Source: Bacteroidales bacterium (GTDB lineage: Bacteria; Bacteroidota; Bacteroidia; Bacteroidales; UBA932). From it: 5,717 nucleotides of DNA. The notes below the pieces were generated by a model. It was given only the letters and a program-made list of their open reading frames with translations, was not told where the DNA came from and searched no databases. The translations under genes were made by a program, and so were the position numbers. The DNA lies in contig JAILDI010000209.1 of the NCBI GenBank assembly GCA_024689525.1, positions 1-5,717 on the forward strand, in the 5' to 3' direction. Below, one piece after another: positions 4,117 through 5,717 of this stretch (positions are counted from its first letter, which is position 1; each line of letters begins with the position of its first letter).

Positions 4117-5717
4117 ATGAGGAAAAGATTGCTTCCGCTGCTGGCACTGCTGTGCCTGGCGGTCTCCGGCTTTGCCCAGCAGATCCGGGATATCGATGAG
4201 ACGGTGGTGGTGCATGCCGACGGCAGCGCCACCATCACGCAGGTATGGGATGTCAACGTCGTCTCGGGGACGGAGTTCTACCTTCCCTTCGACAACCTGC
4301 GCCCGATGGAGATCACCGACTTGACTGTCAGCGAAAACGGGGAGCCCTTCTTTGCGGAAGGTGACGGCTGGGATACCGACCGAACCCGTGAGCAGAAAGC
4401 GGGTCGTTGCGGCATCGTGCGCAAGCACAACGGCGTGGAGCTCTGCTGGGGGCAGGGGGACTACGGTGACCATGTGTGGACGGTCTCCTACAAGGTCTCG
4501 GGCCTGGTGATGAAGATGGGGGACTGGAACGGCCTGTATTTCACTTTCGTCAACCCGGGCCTCTCCGCTCCGCCGAAGCATGTGAAGGTCATGATCCTCA
4601 ACGAGACCGGCGGACCGGAATGGACCCAGGACAATGTCAAGGTGTGGGGCTACCGTTCCAACAGTGAGATTTTCGTGGAGGGCGGGGCGATCCGCGCGGA
4701 ATCCACGGCTCCTTTCGGTACGAACAGCGCCATGACGGTGCTGGTCCGCTTCGATCCGGACCTGCTCACGCCCGCGGTCAGCTACAAGGACTTCGAGTCC
4801 GTGCAGGCGCAGGCCATGGACGGCAGCGACTATACCCCGAAAAAGACCTTCTGGGATGTTGTCGAGGAGATCTTGACTGTCTTCGGATTCCTGATCGTCT
4901 TCTTCCTGTCACCGACCGGGATGTTCATCCTGGCCATCCTCTACTTCCTGTACCTGTTCATCACCTACCATGTGTTCGGCCTGAAGTACAAGAAGAGTTT
5001 TTACGGCAAGCACAAGATCAACGGCTGGTACCGGGACGTGCCGCTGGGTGGCAATCTGTCCGCGGCCTACTACGCCCTCGTCAAGGGTGACCGGATGGAG
5101 AGCAACGACTTCTCGAACAACCTGATCGGCGCATACTTCCTCCGCTGGGTGCTGGACGGTGTCGTGACCGTGCTGCCCGATCCCAAAAAGAGCAACCACG
5201 TGAACCTCTCGTTCGAGAAGGAAAAGACTTTCCCGGAGGCCGTGGAAAACGATCTGTACAAGATGGTCCGGGAAGCCAGCGGCGACAATCTCATCCTGGA
5301 GGAAGGTGAGTTCGAGAAATGGTCCAAGAAGTCCTTCAAGCGGGTCTCCAATATTCCCGAACGGGAGAAGACCCGGGGACGCAAATGGTTCCAGGACCAT
5401 CATCTGCTGGTCAAGGGTGACACCTGCTCGCCTGAAGGCCAGGTGGAAGCATGCCATCTGATCGAATTCGAGAATTACCTGAAGGATTTCACGCTCAGCA
5501 AGGAGCGTGGTGCCATCGAGGTCGGCGTGTGGCGGGACTTCCTGGTTTTCGCCGCCTTGTTCGGGATTGCCGACAAGGTCGCCCAGCAGTTCCAGAAGTT
5601 GTATCCCGGCCAGTTCGAGCAGTTTGCGAATGCCGCCAACCTCAACACGACTTCGCTGTACGACCTGATGCGCGTGTCCAACAACATCTCCGCTACCGCG
5701 ATGCGCAATGCCGCCCG
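4117..5717 (+). CDS. DUF2207-type predicted membrane protein, 3'-truncated by the window (533 codons)
   Basis: An open frame starts at ATG 4117 and runs to the window end without a stop. Residues 1-20 are a Sec signal peptide (MRKR, a Leu-rich core, cleavage after G-F-A before QQ). Residues 21-245 form an extracytoplasmic beta domain with the DUF2207 N-terminal pattern: DIDETVVVHADGSATITQVW cut here as 'DETVVVHADGSATITQ', then LPFDNL, VSYKVSG and FVNPG. Two adjacent hydrophobic segments follow (about 252-266 and 269-287). The region after them is soluble and charged and includes L-G-G-N-L-S-A-A-Y-Y-A-L. The signature helix WRDFLVFAALFGIADKV is at about 472-488, as in other DUF2207 proteins. 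The family's usual Gly/Ser/Cys-rich tail would lie beyond the window. Function is unknown; in many bacteria such genes sit near lemA. No Shine-Dalgarno sequence. Family call is from recognised pattern, not a search. Confidence 0.88.
   Translation, partial: MRKRLLPLLALLCLAVSGFAQQIRDIDETVVVHADGSATITQVWDVNVVSGTEFYLPFDNLRPMEITDLTVSENGEPFFAEGDGWDTDRTREQKAGRCGIVRKHNGVELCWGQGDYGDHVWTVSYKVSGLVMKMGDWNGLYFTFVNPGLSAPPKHVKVMILNETGGPEWTQDNVKVWGYRSNSEIFVEGGAIRAESTAPFGTNSAMTVLVRFDPDLLTPAVSYKDFESVQAQAMDGSDYTPKKTFWDVVEEILTVFGFLIVFFLSPTGMFILAILYFLYLFITYHVFGLKYKKSFYGKHKINGWYRDVPLGGNLSAAYYALVKGDRMESNDFSNNLIGAYFLRWVLDGVVTVLPDPKKSNHVNLSFEKEKTFPEAVENDLYKMVREASGDNLILEEGEFEKWSKKSFKRVSNIPEREKTRGRKWFQDHHLLVKGDTCSPEGQVEACHLIEFENYLKDFTLSKERGAIEVGVWRDFLVFAALFGIADKVAQQFQKLYPGQFEQFANAANLNTTSLYDLMRVSNNISATAMRNAA

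Noticed and set aside
3664..4581. Minus-strand open frame of 305 codons
   Set aside because: It covers the lipoprotein and DUF2207 genes in antisense, is rich in His, Arg and Asp, and has no recognisable domain.

Overview
The window looks like chromosomal DNA of a member of the Bacteroidota, probably Bacteroidales. I infer this from several matches to the phylum's -7 promoter box (TAnnTTTG), one of them with a TTTG -33 box at proper spacing; from the lack of Shine-Dalgarno sequences before most genes; from several small lipoproteins with signal peptidase II signals; and from a TlpA-type lipoprotein with a long N-terminal extension. No rRNA, tRNA, insertion sequence or CRISPR array is visible.

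Left part (1-1942, all minus strand): a complete 440-residue thioredoxin-fold lipoprotein (3-1325), then a toxin-antitoxin locus. The RelB/DinJ-type antitoxin (1585-1872) is intact and has the best promoter in the window. Its toxin is only a remnant: the C-terminal 54 codons of a PIN-domain (COG1569-like) RNase, starting directly after the antitoxin stop codon and in the same frame, with no start codon and no N-terminal catalytic half.

Middle (1943-2227): a GC-rich segment without a credible gene. It can be folded by eye into a long-range closing helix, with one bulged base, around several local hairpins, and it ends at a run of seven T. I read it as a candidate structured RNA of about 200 nt or a non-coding repeat, and cannot assign a family. 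It lies just upstream of purU.

Right part (2228-5717, all plus strand): purU, encoding formyltetrahydrofolate deformylase with its N-H-D catalytic residues; two small lipoproteins of unknown function (3148-3582 and 3673-4110), separated by a GC-rich hairpin; and, 6 nt after the second, the first 533 codons of a DUF2207-type membrane protein that runs off the window. The second lipoprotein and the DUF2207 gene probably form one operon. The genes look mostly like separate housekeeping or envelope functions. The unusual points are the decayed toxin next to a living antitoxin, the unassigned structured segment, and a TlpA protein that lacks the cis-proline of the thioredoxin fold.
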